DNA of 64,000 nt from Nocardioides dongkuii. Lineage in GTDB: Bacteria > Actinomycetota > Actinomycetes > Propionibacteriales > Nocardioidaceae. Both the position numbers and the translations under genes were made by a program. The stretch is from the NCBI RefSeq assembly GCF_014127485.1, contig NZ_CP059903.1, positions 186,001 through 250,000 on the forward strand, in the 5' to 3' direction. Each line of letters starts with the position of its first letter. The stretch's first letter is position 1. Shown here in pieces: positions 1 through 9,447 of this stretch. The notes beneath the pieces were generated by a model that was not told the DNA's origin, did not search any database, and saw only the letters and a program-made list of their open reading frames with translations.

Positions 1-366
1 GTCACCGAGGCGGCGCTCCCGCTCCTGCGCAGGTCGGACCGCCCGGCGGTGGTCACGATCTCCAGCAGCATGGGCTCGTTCTGGGCGGTCACCAACCCCG
101 AGCGCATGGAGTACGGCGTCCCCGCAGCCCTCTACGCGGCCTCCAAGTCGGCGGCGACCATGCTCACCGTCCAGTACGCCAAGGCGGAGCCGGGCATCAG
201 GTTCAACGCGCTCGAGCCGGGGTTCACCGCGACCGACATGACCGCCGCCATGGGCGGCGGGCGCCCGGTCGAGGAGAGCGCCAGGACCGTCGTACGGCTC
301 GCCACCCTCGGCCCCGACGGACCCACCGGGACCCTGCAGGACGAGCACGGTCTGCTGGCCTGGTAG
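1..366 (+). CDS. Short-chain dehydrogenase/reductase, C-terminal part (5' end outside window)
   Basis: An open frame enters from the left edge and ends in TAG at 364-366, giving 121 visible residues. The visible part holds the second half of an SDR: the beta-strand with VTISSSM (catalytic Ser region), the YAASK motif (catalytic Tyr and Lys), and a following NALEPGFTATDM segment that resembles the NxxxPG(x)(T/V)xT loop after beta-6. The nucleotide-binding TGxxxGxG motif is missing because it lies upstream of the window. Substrate unknown; SDRs are NAD(P)H-dependent oxidoreductases. It converges on the ABC ATPase gene, with a perfect palindrome between the two stop codons. Confidence 0.85.
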   Translation, partial: VTEAALPLLRRSDRPAVVTISSSMGSFWAVTNPERMEYGVPAALYAASKSAATMLTVQYAKAEPGIRFNALEPGFTATDMTAAMGGGRPVEESARTVVRLATLGPDGPTGTLQDEHGLLAW

Positions 367-401
367 CGGACATTCCCGCCGAGTCGGCGTGAGTTGCACG
401 T

Positions 402-429
402 CGAGTCGGCGCACATGTGCGCCGACTCG
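402..429. terminator. Perfect 28-bp palindrome between convergent genes
   Basis: Bases 402-429 are a perfect inverted repeat with no spacer (half CGAGTCGGCGCACA). A third, direct copy of CGAGTCGGCG lies at 380-389, so the left part can pair alternatively. It sits between the stop codons of the SDR (+) and the ABC ATPase (-), which fits a bidirectional terminator. There is no U-tract. Confidence 0.6.
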
Positions 430-454
430 GCGATCTTCTCCACAGCTCCGGGGG

Positions 455-1561
<1,107 letters not shown>

Positions 1562-1644
1562 CGCTCACGTCCCTTCACCGGCAGGCACGTGCCGGACGAT
1601 CCGTCGTGAAGTGGTTCCTGCACCGTAGAACGCATCGGTGCCGA

Positions 1645-1659
1645 GCAAAAGGATTTGGA
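1645..1659. promoter_or_regulatory. LacI-type operator copy 1
   Basis: CAAAAGGATTTG core, a weaker copy of the island motif (GG instead of CG at the centre). On the minus strand it overlaps the -35 zone of a promoter for the ABC ATPase whose possible -10 is TACGGT (plus strand 1622-1627). Confidence 0.6.
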
Positions 1660-1677
1660 GCAACTCCTCTGGCGCCT

Positions 1678-1692
1678 CCCAAATCGTTTGGC
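1678..1692. promoter_or_regulatory. LacI-type operator copy 2
   Basis: CCAAATCGTTTGG, nearly perfectly symmetric. It lies just before a possible -10 TAGCGT (1693-1698) of the ThuA-like gene. It matches the motif seen at 3332, 11456, 11561, 17523 and 18078. Confidence 0.75.
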
Positions 1693-1733
1693 TAGCGTGG
1701 CGCGCGTCGCCGTCCCGCCGCCGAAGGAGTCGC

Positions 1734-2405
1734 ATGGACAGCACGCACGCCCGCCGGGTCCTGGTCGTCCGGGGCGGCTGGGAGGGCCACCGCCCGGTCG
1801 AGGCCACGGAGCGCTTCATCCCGTTCCTCGAGGAGCACGGCTGCGCCGTCGACGTCCACGACGGGCCGGAGGTGTACGCCGACGCCGAGCGGATGGCGGC
1901 GACGGACCTGGTCCTGCAGTGCTACACCCAAGGCGTCGCGACGGACGAGCAGGTGCTCGGGCTCTCGGCCGCGGTCGCCGCCGGGACCGGCCTGGCGGGC
2001 TGGCACGGCGGGGTCTGCGACTCCTTCCGCGGGTCGCCCGACTACCTCCACCTCACCGGCGGGCAGTGGGCCGCCCACCCCGGCGGGTTCGTGGCGTACG
2101 ACGTCGAGGTGCGCCCGGAGCGGGCCGACCACGAGCTGGTGGCCGGCCTGAGCCCGCGCTGGTCGATGAACACCGAGCAGTACTGGGTCCTGACCGACGA
2201 GCTGAACGACGTGCTGGCGACCACGACGTTCCAGCCCGCCGACGGTACGCCGTGGCGCGACGCGGTGACCTGCCCCGCCGTCTGGACCCGCCGGTGGGGC
2301 CGCGGGAAGGTGTTCGTCTCGACCCTCGGCCACAAGCTCGAGGACCTCGACCAGCCCGACGTCCGCACGCTGACCGGGCGGGGCCTGCTGTGGGCGAGCC
2401 GCTGA
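1734..2405 (+). CDS. ThuA-like domain protein
   Basis: 223 residues from the ATG at 1734, preceded by GAAGGAG (1723-1729). A longer frame opens at 1638 but begins upstream of the operator and the -10, so I reject it. The fold belongs to the ThuA/trehalose-utilisation family (class I glutamine-amidotransferase-like): N-terminal VLVVRGGWEGH, a GLSAAVAAGTGLAGWHGG strand-turn, and C-terminal PAVWTRRWGRGKVF with STLGH, typical of the family. ThuA proteins cluster with Gfo/Idh dehydrogenases and sugar ABC systems and take part in metabolism of 3-keto-sugars or related compounds; the exact reaction is unresolved. The next gene starts 16 bases before its stop, so the two are translationally coupled. 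Confidence 0.85.
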   Translation: MDSTHARRVLVVRGGWEGHRPVEATERFIPFLEEHGCAVDVHDGPEVYADAERMAATDLVLQCYTQGVATDEQVLGLSAAVAAGTGLAGWHGGVCDSFRGSPDYLHLTGGQWAAHPGGFVAYDVEVRPERADHELVAGLSPRWSMNTEQYWVLTDELNDVLATTTFQPADGTPWRDAVTCPAVWTRRWGRGKVFVSTLGHKLEDLDQPDVRTLTGRGLLWASR

Positions 2406-3292
2406 CCGGAGGGCCGGTCCGGATCATCCTGGACACCGACCTCGCGATGGGCGCGCCGGGGTCGGACATCGACGACGGCTTCGCGCTCGCGCTCGCCCTC
2501 GCCGACCCCGGCCTGTGCGTCGAGGTGGTCACGACCGTGGGCGGCAACAGCGACGTCGAGACCTCGACCCGGCTCACCCGCGAGCTGCTCGCCGTGCTCG
2601 GTCGTGACGACCTGCCCGTCGTCCAGGGTGCCCCCGTCGACCGCGACGCGGCCGAGGAGATCGCCCGCCGGGTGCTGGCCGAGCCCGGCGAGCTCACCGT
2701 GGTCGCGATCGGCCCCCTGACCAACGTCGCCGCGGCCCTCGCCGTCTCGGCGGACGTCGCGCCCGCCGTCCGCGAGATCGTCGTGATGGGCGGCGTCTTC
2801 CTGGAGCACACGAACGTCGCCGCGATGCCCGGCGAGTACAACTTCTGGTGCGACCCCGCGGCCGCCCAGGCGGTGCTGGACAGCGGGGTGCCGCTGCGCC
2901 TGGTCGGCCTCGACGTGACCCGCCGGGTGCGGCTGAGCCGCGCGGACGCCCGGGCGCTCGCGCAGGGCGGGGAGTTCGGCCGGATCGCCGCCCAGCACAC
3001 CGCCGCCTGGATCGACTTCCAGGAGCGGGTCAAGCCGGGGGACCTGCTCGAGCAGGGCAGCTGCGCACTGCACGACCCGCTCGCCGTGGCGGTGGTGACC
3101 CGCCCCGACCTGGTGATGTGGCTGGACGCCCACGTCGCCGTCGAGACGGTCGGGCGGGTGGCGCGCGGGGTGGCCATCGCCGACCTGCTGATCTGGGCGG
3201 ACCCGCCGGAGCCGAACTGCCGGATCGCGGTCGCGGTCGAGGCGGACGCGTTCCGCGCATTGTTCCTCGAGCGGATGGCGGCCCTGCCGTGA
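2390..3292 (+). CDS. Nucleoside hydrolase family protein (IunH-like)
   Basis: 300 residues from GTG 2390, inside the end of the ThuA-like gene. The Asp-rich Ca2+ site at the N terminus is present as DTD (15-17) and DDG (28-30), but it is stretched by an insertion (LAMGAPGSDI) relative to the family's DTDPGxDD. Also present are VAIGPLTNVA, the VVMGGVFLEH segment, EYNFWCDPAAA (NxxxDPEAA-type), and the late LHDPLAVAVV Asp. The family hydrolyses N-glycosidic bonds of nucleosides, releasing ribose. Here, inside a sugar regulon, it could act on another ribofuranosyl or pentosyl substrate; that part is inference. The frame continues upstream to 1655, but that reading overlaps the ThuA-like gene and has no homologous character. 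Confidence 0.88.
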   Translation: MGEPLTGGPVRIILDTDLAMGAPGSDIDDGFALALALADPGLCVEVVTTVGGNSDVETSTRLTRELLAVLGRDDLPVVQGAPVDRDAAEEIARRVLAEPGELTVVAIGPLTNVAAALAVSADVAPAVREIVVMGGVFLEHTNVAAMPGEYNFWCDPAAAQAVLDSGVPLRLVGLDVTRRVRLSRADARALAQGGEFGRIAAQHTAAWIDFQERVKPGDLLEQGSCALHDPLAVAVVTRPDLVMWLDAHVAVETVGRVARGVAIADLLIWADPPEPNCRIAVAVEADAFRALFLERMAALP

Positions 3293-3295
3293 GCG

Positions 3296-3324
3296 TTGAC
3301 CCCAGGGTCGGCAACGCCTAGCGT
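3296..3324 (+). promoter_or_regulatory. Promoter of the Gfo/Idh operon
   Basis: TTGACC (3296-3301), 17-base spacer, TAGCGT (3319-3324). The operator at 3332-3345 covers the expected transcription start, a classic repression layout. Confidence 0.7.
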
Positions 3325-3331
3325 GCGGGAA

Positions 3332-3345
3332 CCAAACCGATTTGC
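3332..3345. promoter_or_regulatory. LacI-type operator copy 3
   Basis: CCAAACCGATTTGC, placed 7 bases downstream of the -10 and just before the ribosome-binding site GGAGGAG (3350-3356) of the gene starting at 3361. Confidence 0.8.
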
Positions 3346-3360
3346 GCCCGGAGGAGGGCC

Positions 3361-4545
3361 ATGGACGAGCAGCCCGACCCGGCCCGCCCGACCCTGGGGG
3401 TCGCGATGGTCGGGTACGCGTTCATGGGGGCGGCCCACTCCCAGGGCTGGCGCACCGCGCACCGGTTCTTCGACCTGCCCGCCCGTCCCGAGATGAGCGT
3501 CGTCTGCGGGCGCACCGGGTCCGCGACCCGGGCGGCCGCCGACCGGCTGGGCTGGGCCGGCTGGAGCACCGACTGGCGCACGGTCCTCGACCGCGAGGAC
3601 GTGCAGGTCGTCGACATCTGCACCCCCGGCGACACCCACGCCGAGATCGCGCTCGCCGCCCTGGCGGCCGGCAAGCACGTGCTGTGCGAGAAGCCGCTCG
3701 CCAACACGGTCGCGGAGGCCGAGGCGATGACGGCGGCCGCCGAGGCGGCCCAGGAGCGCGGGGTCCTCTCCTCGGTCGGGTTCAGCTACCGGCGCACCCC
3801 GGCGTTGGCGCAGGCCCGGCGCCTGGTCGCGGACGGGAGGGTCGGGACGGTCCGCCACATCCGCGCCCAGTACCTCCAGGACTGGATCGTGGACCCGGAG
3901 TTCCCGCTGGTCTGGCGCCTGCGGAAGGAGAAGGCCGGGTCCGGCGCGCTGGGCGACATCGGCGCGCACATCGTCGACCTCTCCCAGTTCCTGACCGGCC
4001 AGCGGCTCACCGAGGTCGCGGGCCACCTCGCCCGGTTCGTCGAGCGCCGGCCGCTGGCGGAGTCGACCTCGGGCCTCAGCGCGCGCGGGGGCGCCGAGAC
4101 CGGGGAGGTCACCGTCGACGACGCCGCGGTCTTCCTGGGCCGCACGGACGGCGACGCGCTCGCGACGTACGAGGCCACCCGCTTCGCCACCGGCCGCAAG
4201 AACGCGATGCGGATCGAGGTCAACGGCTCCGCGGGCAGCGTCGCCTTCGACTTCGAGGCGATGAACGAGCTGCACGTGTACGACGCCACGACGCCGGCGG
4301 CCGACGCCGGCTTCCGGCGGGTCCTGGTCACCGAGCCCGACCACCCCTACGCCGGCGCCTGGTGGCCCCCCGGCCACGGGCTCGGCTACGAGCACACCTT
4401 CGTGCACGAGATCGCCGACTTCGTGCGCGACGTCGCGACCGGCACCCCGCCGACCCCCTCCTTCGCCGACGGCCTGCAGGTGCAGCGGGTGCTCGACGCC
4501 GTGGAGCGGTCCTCGGCGTCCGGCGCGACCTGGACCCCCGTCTGA
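3361..4545 (+). CDS. Gfo/Idh/MocA family sugar dehydrogenase (first copy)
   Basis: 394 residues. The Rossmann N terminus LGVAMVGYAFMG carries a GYAFMG variant of GxGxxG. CTPGDTHAEIALAALAAGKHVLCEKP contains the family EKP lysine (about residue 117). The C-terminal alpha/beta domain has LGDIGAHIVDLSQFL (the GD.G.H.xD active-site stretch). The family oxidises or reduces sugars, inositols or their lactones with NAD(P). It is the first gene downstream of a promoter with operator and heads a tight unit that runs to 10400. The substrate cannot be read from sequence. Confidence 0.92.
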   Translation: MDEQPDPARPTLGVAMVGYAFMGAAHSQGWRTAHRFFDLPARPEMSVVCGRTGSATRAAADRLGWAGWSTDWRTVLDREDVQVVDICTPGDTHAEIALAALAAGKHVLCEKPLANTVAEAEAMTAAAEAAQERGVLSSVGFSYRRTPALAQARRLVADGRVGTVRHIRAQYLQDWIVDPEFPLVWRLRKEKAGSGALGDIGAHIVDLSQFLTGQRLTEVAGHLARFVERRPLAESTSGLSARGGAETGEVTVDDAAVFLGRTDGDALATYEATRFATGRKNAMRIEVNGSAGSVAFDFEAMNELHVYDATTPAADAGFRRVLVTEPDHPYAGAWWPPGHGLGYEHTFVHEIADFVRDVATGTPPTPSFADGLQVQRVLDAVERSSASGATWTPV

Positions 4546-4576
4546 CCCCCCTTCCCCACACCGAGAGGGACCCCCC

Positions 4577-5650
4577 GTGAGCAAGCTGCGTGTCGGCGTG
4601 ATCGGCCTGGGCGAGGTCGCCCAGGTCATCCACCTGCCGATCCTCGAGTCGATGCCGCACCACTTCGAGCTGGCCGCGATCTGCGACATCTCGCCGGGCC
4701 TGATCAAGCGGCTGGGGGACCGCTACCGGGTCCCGCGCGGCTACACCGACGTGCACGAGCTGGTCGCCGCCGGCGGGCTGGACTGCGTCCTGGTGCTGAA
4801 CAGCGACGAGTACCACGCCGAGTGCGCGGTCGCGGCCCTGGACGCCGGGATCCACGTGCTGGTCGAGAAGCCGATGTGCCTGAGCCCCCGCGAGGCGGAG
4901 GAGATCATCGCCGCCCGGGACCGGTCGGGCAAGACCGTGATGGTGGCCTACATGCGCCGGTTCGCGCCCGCGTTCACCGAGGCGGTGGCGCGGCTGCCCG
5001 AGCTGGGCGAGCTCCGCTACGCCCGGGTCCACGACGTGATCGGCGAGAACCGGCTGATCGTCGACCAGACGGCGTACGTCGACCGCCCCGACGACGTCCC
5101 GCCGGAGGCGATCGAGGCCAAGTGGGCCCGCCGGGCGGTGCTGGTCAGGGAGGCGTTGGGCGAGGTCCCCCAGGAGCTGGAGTGGACCTACGGGCTGCTC
5201 TGCGGCCTGGGCAGCCACGACCTGTCGGCCATGCGGGAGCTGCTGGGAAAGCCCCAGAAGGTGGCGGCGGCGACGATGTGGCGCAGCGGCGCGTACGTCG
5301 TCGCGCTGCTCGACTACGGCGACTTCGTGGTCACCTACGAGACCGGTGTCGACTCCCAGCTGCGCTACGACACCTACCTCGAGGTGTACGGCGCCAGCGG
5401 GACGATGCGGGTCCAGTACGACACGCCGTACGTCCGGCACTTCCCGACCACCCTGCACCTCGAGCTCACCGACGGCGACTCCTACGAGCGGTCGGTGCGC
5501 CGGCCGCACCTCAAGGACCCCTACACCTACGAGCTCGAGCACTTCCACGAGGTCGTCACCACGGGCGGCACCCCGAAGACCAGCGCCGAGGACTACGTCG
5601 AGGACATGGGGCTCTTCGTCGAGATCATCCGCGCCCTCGAGCGCTCCTGA
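4577..5650 (+). CDS. Gfo/Idh/MocA family sugar dehydrogenase (second copy)
   Basis: 357 residues from GTG 4577, with GAGAGGGA 8-15 bases upstream. The N terminus RVGVIGLGEVAQ is the Rossmann loop, HVLVEKPMCLS carries the EKP lysine and LLCGLGSHDLSAMRELLG is the catalytic-His stretch. It is only distantly similar to the preceding paralogue, so a different step or partner substrate is likely. The two dehydrogenases next to an isomerase and an oxygenase suggest a stepwise oxidation and isomerisation route for a sugar; that reading is inference. Confidence 0.92.
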   Translation: MSKLRVGVIGLGEVAQVIHLPILESMPHHFELAAICDISPGLIKRLGDRYRVPRGYTDVHELVAAGGLDCVLVLNSDEYHAECAVAALDAGIHVLVEKPMCLSPREAEEIIAARDRSGKTVMVAYMRRFAPAFTEAVARLPELGELRYARVHDVIGENRLIVDQTAYVDRPDDVPPEAIEAKWARRAVLVREALGEVPQELEWTYGLLCGLGSHDLSAMRELLGKPQKVAAATMWRSGAYVVALLDYGDFVVTYETGVDSQLRYDTYLEVYGASGTMRVQYDTPYVRHFPTTLHLELTDGDSYERSVRRPHLKDPYTYELEHFHEVVTTGGTPKTSAEDYVEDMGLFVEIIRALERS

Positions 5651-5685
5651 ACCCACCTCGACCCATGATCCCGAAAGGCACGCAG

Positions 5686-6444
5686 ATGACCGAGACCCTG
5701 ACCGACCGCGACATCGCGTTCTTCCGCGAGAACGGCTACCTGCTCCCCGGCCGCCGGCTGCTCTCCGAGGAGCGGCTGGTCCGGCTGGAGCAGATCTTCA
5801 ACGAGCACCTCGCCGACAAGGGCGACAAGCTCTCCGACGAGCTGGACACTCCCCACTACCGCGACGCCCGGCTGCTGGACTACCTGCTCTCCGACGAGGT
5901 GCTCGACTGGATCGAGCCGCTCGTCGGCCCCGACATCGCGCTGTGGTCGAGCCACTTCATCTCCAAGGACCCGTTCACCGGCCGGGCCACCCCGTGGCAC
6001 GAGGACAGCGCGTTCTGGGAGGGCCGCTTCGACAGCTACGACAGCATCGTGACGATCTGGCTGGCGCTGGAGGAGGGCTCCTTCAAGGAGAACGGCTGCA
6101 TGCGGGTGATCCCCGGCTCGCACCTCGGCGGCGGCTTCTCCGAGGGGTACGAGCCGACCGACATCACCGAGCAGACCTTCCACGCCGGCCTGACCGGCGT
6201 CGACGAGGACAAGGCGGTCTACTTCGAGCTCGAGCGGGGCGAGTTCTCGATGCACGACGGCCGGATCGTGCACGGCGCGAAGCCCAACACCAGCGAGATC
6301 CGGCGCACCGGCTACACGATGCGCTACTTCCCGTCCTCGGTGAAGATGCAGGACGTCCCGCAGAACGAGGGCTGGCGGATCTGGCTGGCCCGCGGCCGGG
6401 ACCTGGCCGGCAATGACTACGCGAACGTCCCGGCGAGCACGTGA
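5686..6444 (+). CDS. Phytanoyl-CoA dioxygenase (PhyH)-family oxygenase
   Basis: 252 residues from ATG 5686; GAAAGG at 5672-5677 favours this start over ATG 5665. The family is Fe(II)/2-oxoglutarate dependent. The facial triad is visible as WHEDSAFW (His-x-Asp) and the distal His in VHGAKPN, followed by an Arg for 2-oxoglutarate (RRTGYTMRYF). Hydroxylation by such enzymes can also drive O- or N-dealkylation. In this sugar operon the substrate is unlikely to be phytanoyl-CoA; a modified (for example methylated) sugar is a speculative alternative. The next gene's GTG overlaps its stop. Confidence 0.87.
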   Translation: MTETLTDRDIAFFRENGYLLPGRRLLSEERLVRLEQIFNEHLADKGDKLSDELDTPHYRDARLLDYLLSDEVLDWIEPLVGPDIALWSSHFISKDPFTGRATPWHEDSAFWEGRFDSYDSIVTIWLALEEGSFKENGCMRVIPGSHLGGGFSEGYEPTDITEQTFHAGLTGVDEDKAVYFELERGEFSMHDGRIVHGAKPNTSEIRRTGYTMRYFPSSVKMQDVPQNEGWRIWLARGRDLAGNDYANVPAST

Positions 6445-7358
6445 GGCTCGGGTTCCTCACCGCCTGCCTGCCCGGCGAGTCCCTCGCGGACGTCGCCGCG
6501 TGGGCGGGCGCCCACGGGTACGCCGCGCTGGAGGTCGCGGCGTGGCCGGACCGTCCCGGCCGCGACTGGGAGGCCAGCCACCTCGACGTCGAGGCCCTGG
6601 ACGCCGCCGCGGCCGACCGGGTCCGTGCGCTGCTCGACGGCCACGGGGTCGAGATCTCGGCGCTCGCCTACTACGAGAACAACCTGCACGAGGACGAGGC
6701 GGTCCGCGCGGACACCCACGAGCACCTCCGCCGCTGCATCGACGCCGCGCAGCTGCTCGGCGTGGGCCTGGTCGGCACCTTCGTGGGCCGCGACGTCTCC
6801 CGCACCGTCGCGGAGAACCTGCGGCTGGCCGAGAAGGTGCTGCCCCCGCTCGTCGAGCACGCCGCGGCACGCGGCGTACGCCTGGTGATCGAGAACTGCC
6901 CGATGGAGGGCTGGCACCCGGACGGCTACCCGGCCAACCTGGCCTACTCGCCCGAGCTGTGGGGGTGGATGGCCGACCTGGGCCTCTGGCTCAACTACGA
7001 CCCGTCCCACCTGGTCTGGCTCGGCATCGACCCGGTCGCGGCCCTCGAGGCGCACGCCGACCGGGTCCTCCACGTCCAGGCCAAGGACATCGAGATCTAC
7101 CCCGCCGCCCGCGACCGGTACGGCGTGTTCGGGCAGGTGCTCGACAAGCAGCCCTGGACCAGCGGGTGGTGGCGCTACCGGATCCCCGGGCTCGGCGAGG
7201 TCGACTGGCGCCGGGTGGTCGACACCCTCTTCCAGGCCGGGTACGACGGCGTGGTCTCCGTCGAGCACGAGGACCCGGTCTGGAGCGGCGACCCCGACCG
7301 CGTCCACCGCGGCCTCGCCCTCGCGCACCGCACCCTCGCCCCGTACGTCGACGTCTGA
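6441..7358 (+). CDS. Sugar phosphate isomerase/epimerase-like TIM-barrel protein
   Basis: 305 residues from GTG 6441, overlapping the upstream stop (GTGA). AP-endonuclease-2-like xylose-isomerase TIM barrel: LGFLTACLPG at strand 1, FVGRDVS in the middle, and the metal ligands appear as VIENCP (Glu), NYDPSHLVW (Asp and His), VLHVQAKDIEI (His), and VVSVEHEDP (Glu). The family interconverts aldoses and ketoses or epimerises keto-sugars. It forms one transcription unit with the oxygenase upstream and the glycosidase-like gene 16 bases downstream. Confidence 0.9.
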   Translation: MRLGFLTACLPGESLADVAAWAGAHGYAALEVAAWPDRPGRDWEASHLDVEALDAAAADRVRALLDGHGVEISALAYYENNLHEDEAVRADTHEHLRRCIDAAQLLGVGLVGTFVGRDVSRTVAENLRLAEKVLPPLVEHAAARGVRLVIENCPMEGWHPDGYPANLAYSPELWGWMADLGLWLNYDPSHLVWLGIDPVAALEAHADRVLHVQAKDIEIYPAARDRYGVFGQVLDKQPWTSGWWRYRIPGLGEVDWRRVVDTLFQAGYDGVVSVEHEDPVWSGDPDRVHRGLALAHRTLAPYVDV

Positions 7359-7374
7359 CCAGGAAGGCCTGCCC

Positions 7375-9447
7375 ATGCACCGCGGTGTGTACTTCGACGC
7401 CTGGTTCCCCCGCCAGCTCTGCTACCACCCGAGCCTGCCGCCGCGGCGGCTGCGGATGGTCGACGACCTGGTCGACTACCGCGCCACCGTGCTGGTGTGG
7501 GCCGCGATGGGCGGCGGCTCGCTGTCCCTGCCGTACCTGGAGCAGGAGGCGTTCGGCCCGGTCGACGCCCGCTCGCGGTTCTACGGGTTCGTCAACGACA
7601 GCGAGCTCATCGCCGCCTGCCACGAGCGGGGCATCGCGGTGCTTGGCATCGTCTTCGAGGCGCAGGGCTGGGAGTTCCCCGTGGAGCTCAGCGAGGACGA
7701 GGACGAGGTGCTGGCGCTCAACGAGCTCCGCGGCGTCGGCAAGCGCGACTGGCTGGGGCTGCGGGAGTTCTCCTCGAACCGCTACCCGCGGCTCTGGAAG
7801 CCGGTCGAGCACTACTTCCCGGACGGCCTGGTCAACTCCGCCGGCGAGCCGGTGACCGACCTGGTCGAGGAGTGCGTGGTCCGCGACATCCACCAGCAGC
7901 CGTGCCACGCGCACTGGGTGGAGTGCCCCGACCGCGAGCACCGGTGCTACTACATGGACCGCAACAACCCGGTCTGGCGCGAGTACCTCAAGGCGGTCAT
8001 CCGGATCCAGCTGGACGCCGGCGCCGACGGCATCCAGCTCGACGAGGCCGAGCTCCCGATGGGCGCCTTCCAGTACGGCGCGTGCTTCTGCCGGGACTGC
8101 ATGGCGGGCTTCCGCGCCCACCTGCAGGGGCTCGCGGAGCTCGACCCGGCCCTCGACGGGGTCGACCTCGCGACGTTCCACTACGGCGACTGGCTGCTCG
8201 AGCGCGGCTTCGACTTCAAGGAGGGCCGGGAGTCGACGCCGCTGTTCGGCGACTACTACGCCTTCCAGTGCCTCGCGATCAAGCAGTACTTCGCCGAGCT
8301 CGCCGACTACGCGCGCGCGTACGGCCGCTCGCTGGGGCGCGACGTCATCGTCTCCGGCAACTTCTTCAACCTCGAGCCGATGTACCTCGCGCTCGCCGAC
8401 GACGTCGACCTGGTGATCACCGAGATGCGCAACACGACGTACCGCCAGCCGGAGTGGTACCGCTACGTCGCGGCCTTCGCCGGCGACGACAAGGACGTGG
8501 TCGTCGTGGAGAACCCGTACGGCGGGGTGGTGCCCGAGCTGATCGGGATGCTGGCCGAGGGCCGGGGGCACGACCTGTTCCGGCTCTCGCTCTTCGAGGC
8601 CGCCGCCCACGGCGTCTCCATGTCGGTGCCGTACGGCTCGTGGCTGGGCAGCGTCATCGAGGACTCCTTCTACGCCCCGCACGGGCTGGCCACCGAGATC
8701 CAGGCGTTCCTCGCCGACCACGAGCACCTGATCGCGCGGCCGACCGCCAACGACGTCGCGGTGGTGTTCAGCGTCGAGTCCACCCGCGAGCTGATCGGCC
8801 GGGCCGACGCGAGCGACAACACCACCAACCGGCGCGACGCGTCGGTCGTGGTGCCCTACCGCGTCGTGACCGGCACCCTCGCCGGCGCGTCGGTGCCCTT
8901 CGACGTGGTGATCTGGGCCGACGGCGTCACCGCCCCCGATCGGGCGGCGGCCGACGCGCTGGCGCGCTACTCCACCGTGGTGCTCCCCGACGTCCACGCC
9001 CTCACCGACGCCCAGGCCGACGCGGTGGCGAGCTACCTGGCAGGCGGTGGCACGGTCGTGGTCACCGACCGGGTCGCCGCGACCCTGCCCCGCCACGACC
9101 GGGTGCGCACCGCCCGGCACGACGCCCTCAACGAGCTGCTGCCGCACGGCCGCCAGGTCGACACGACCGCGTCGGTCGCCGCGAACCTCCAGCAGCTGGC
9201 CGACGGGTCCTACGCGCTGCACCTGGTGAACCACGACTACGACCCGGCGGCCGACGCGGTCCGGGCGGTGCCCGACGTACCCCTGCGGGTCGCGCTGCCG
9301 AAGGCCCGGGAGCACGCCACGCTGGTGACCAGCGACGGCCGGCGCACCCCTCTCGCCCTGACCCGCAATGACACCGTGCACGCGGTGACCGTGGACCGGC
9401 TGGGCGTCTACTCGATCGTGGTCTTCCACGACGGGGAGCTGGCGTGA
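7375..9447 (+). CDS. Large glycosidase-like TIM-barrel protein with amidotransferase-like trimerisation domain, unassigned
   Basis: 690 residues, no signal peptide, so cytoplasmic. The N-terminal about 450 residues read as a TIM barrel related to GH42/GHL-type proteins: RGVYFDAWFPRQ at the start, GADGIQLDEAE (about 216-226, candidate acid), DLVITEMRN (about 345) and VVVENPYGG (about 376). A CxxC pair (CFCRDC) follows the first acidic motif and may bind metal. From about 459 (DVAVVFSVES) a class I amidotransferase-like domain follows, with VVLPDVHALTDAQ and a GGGTVVVTD turn as in beta-galactosidase trimerisation domains. A small beta-domain ends the protein. I do not recognise a characterised family. 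Its operon points to an intracellular oligosaccharide or glycoside substrate. Confidence 0.7.
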   Translation: MHRGVYFDAWFPRQLCYHPSLPPRRLRMVDDLVDYRATVLVWAAMGGGSLSLPYLEQEAFGPVDARSRFYGFVNDSELIAACHERGIAVLGIVFEAQGWEFPVELSEDEDEVLALNELRGVGKRDWLGLREFSSNRYPRLWKPVEHYFPDGLVNSAGEPVTDLVEECVVRDIHQQPCHAHWVECPDREHRCYYMDRNNPVWREYLKAVIRIQLDAGADGIQLDEAELPMGAFQYGACFCRDCMAGFRAHLQGLAELDPALDGVDLATFHYGDWLLERGFDFKEGRESTPLFGDYYAFQCLAIKQYFAELADYARAYGRSLGRDVIVSGNFFNLEPMYLALADDVDLVITEMRNTTYRQPEWYRYVAAFAGDDKDVVVVENPYGGVVPELIGMLAEGRGHDLFRLSLFEAAAHGVSMSVPYGSWLGSVIEDSFYAPHGLATEIQAFLADHEHLIARPTANDVAVVFSVESTRELIGRADASDNTTNRRDASVVVPYRVVTGTLAGASVPFDVVIWADGVTAPDRAAADALARYSTVVLPDVHALTDAQADAVASYLAGGGTVVVTDRVAATLPRHDRVRTARHDALNELLPHGRQVDTTASVAANLQQLADGSYALHLVNHDYDPAADAVRAVPDVPLRVALPKAREHATLVTSDGRRTPLALTRNDTVHAVTVDRLGVYSIVVFHDGELA

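Noticed and set aside
1638..1733. Upstream start of the ThuA-like protein at 1638
   Set aside because: It starts ahead of both the operator at 1678 and the -10, and the added residues do not match ThuA.
2053..4707. An 884-codon minus-strand open frame
   Set aside because: Overlaps three convincing plus-strand genes and has no family character.
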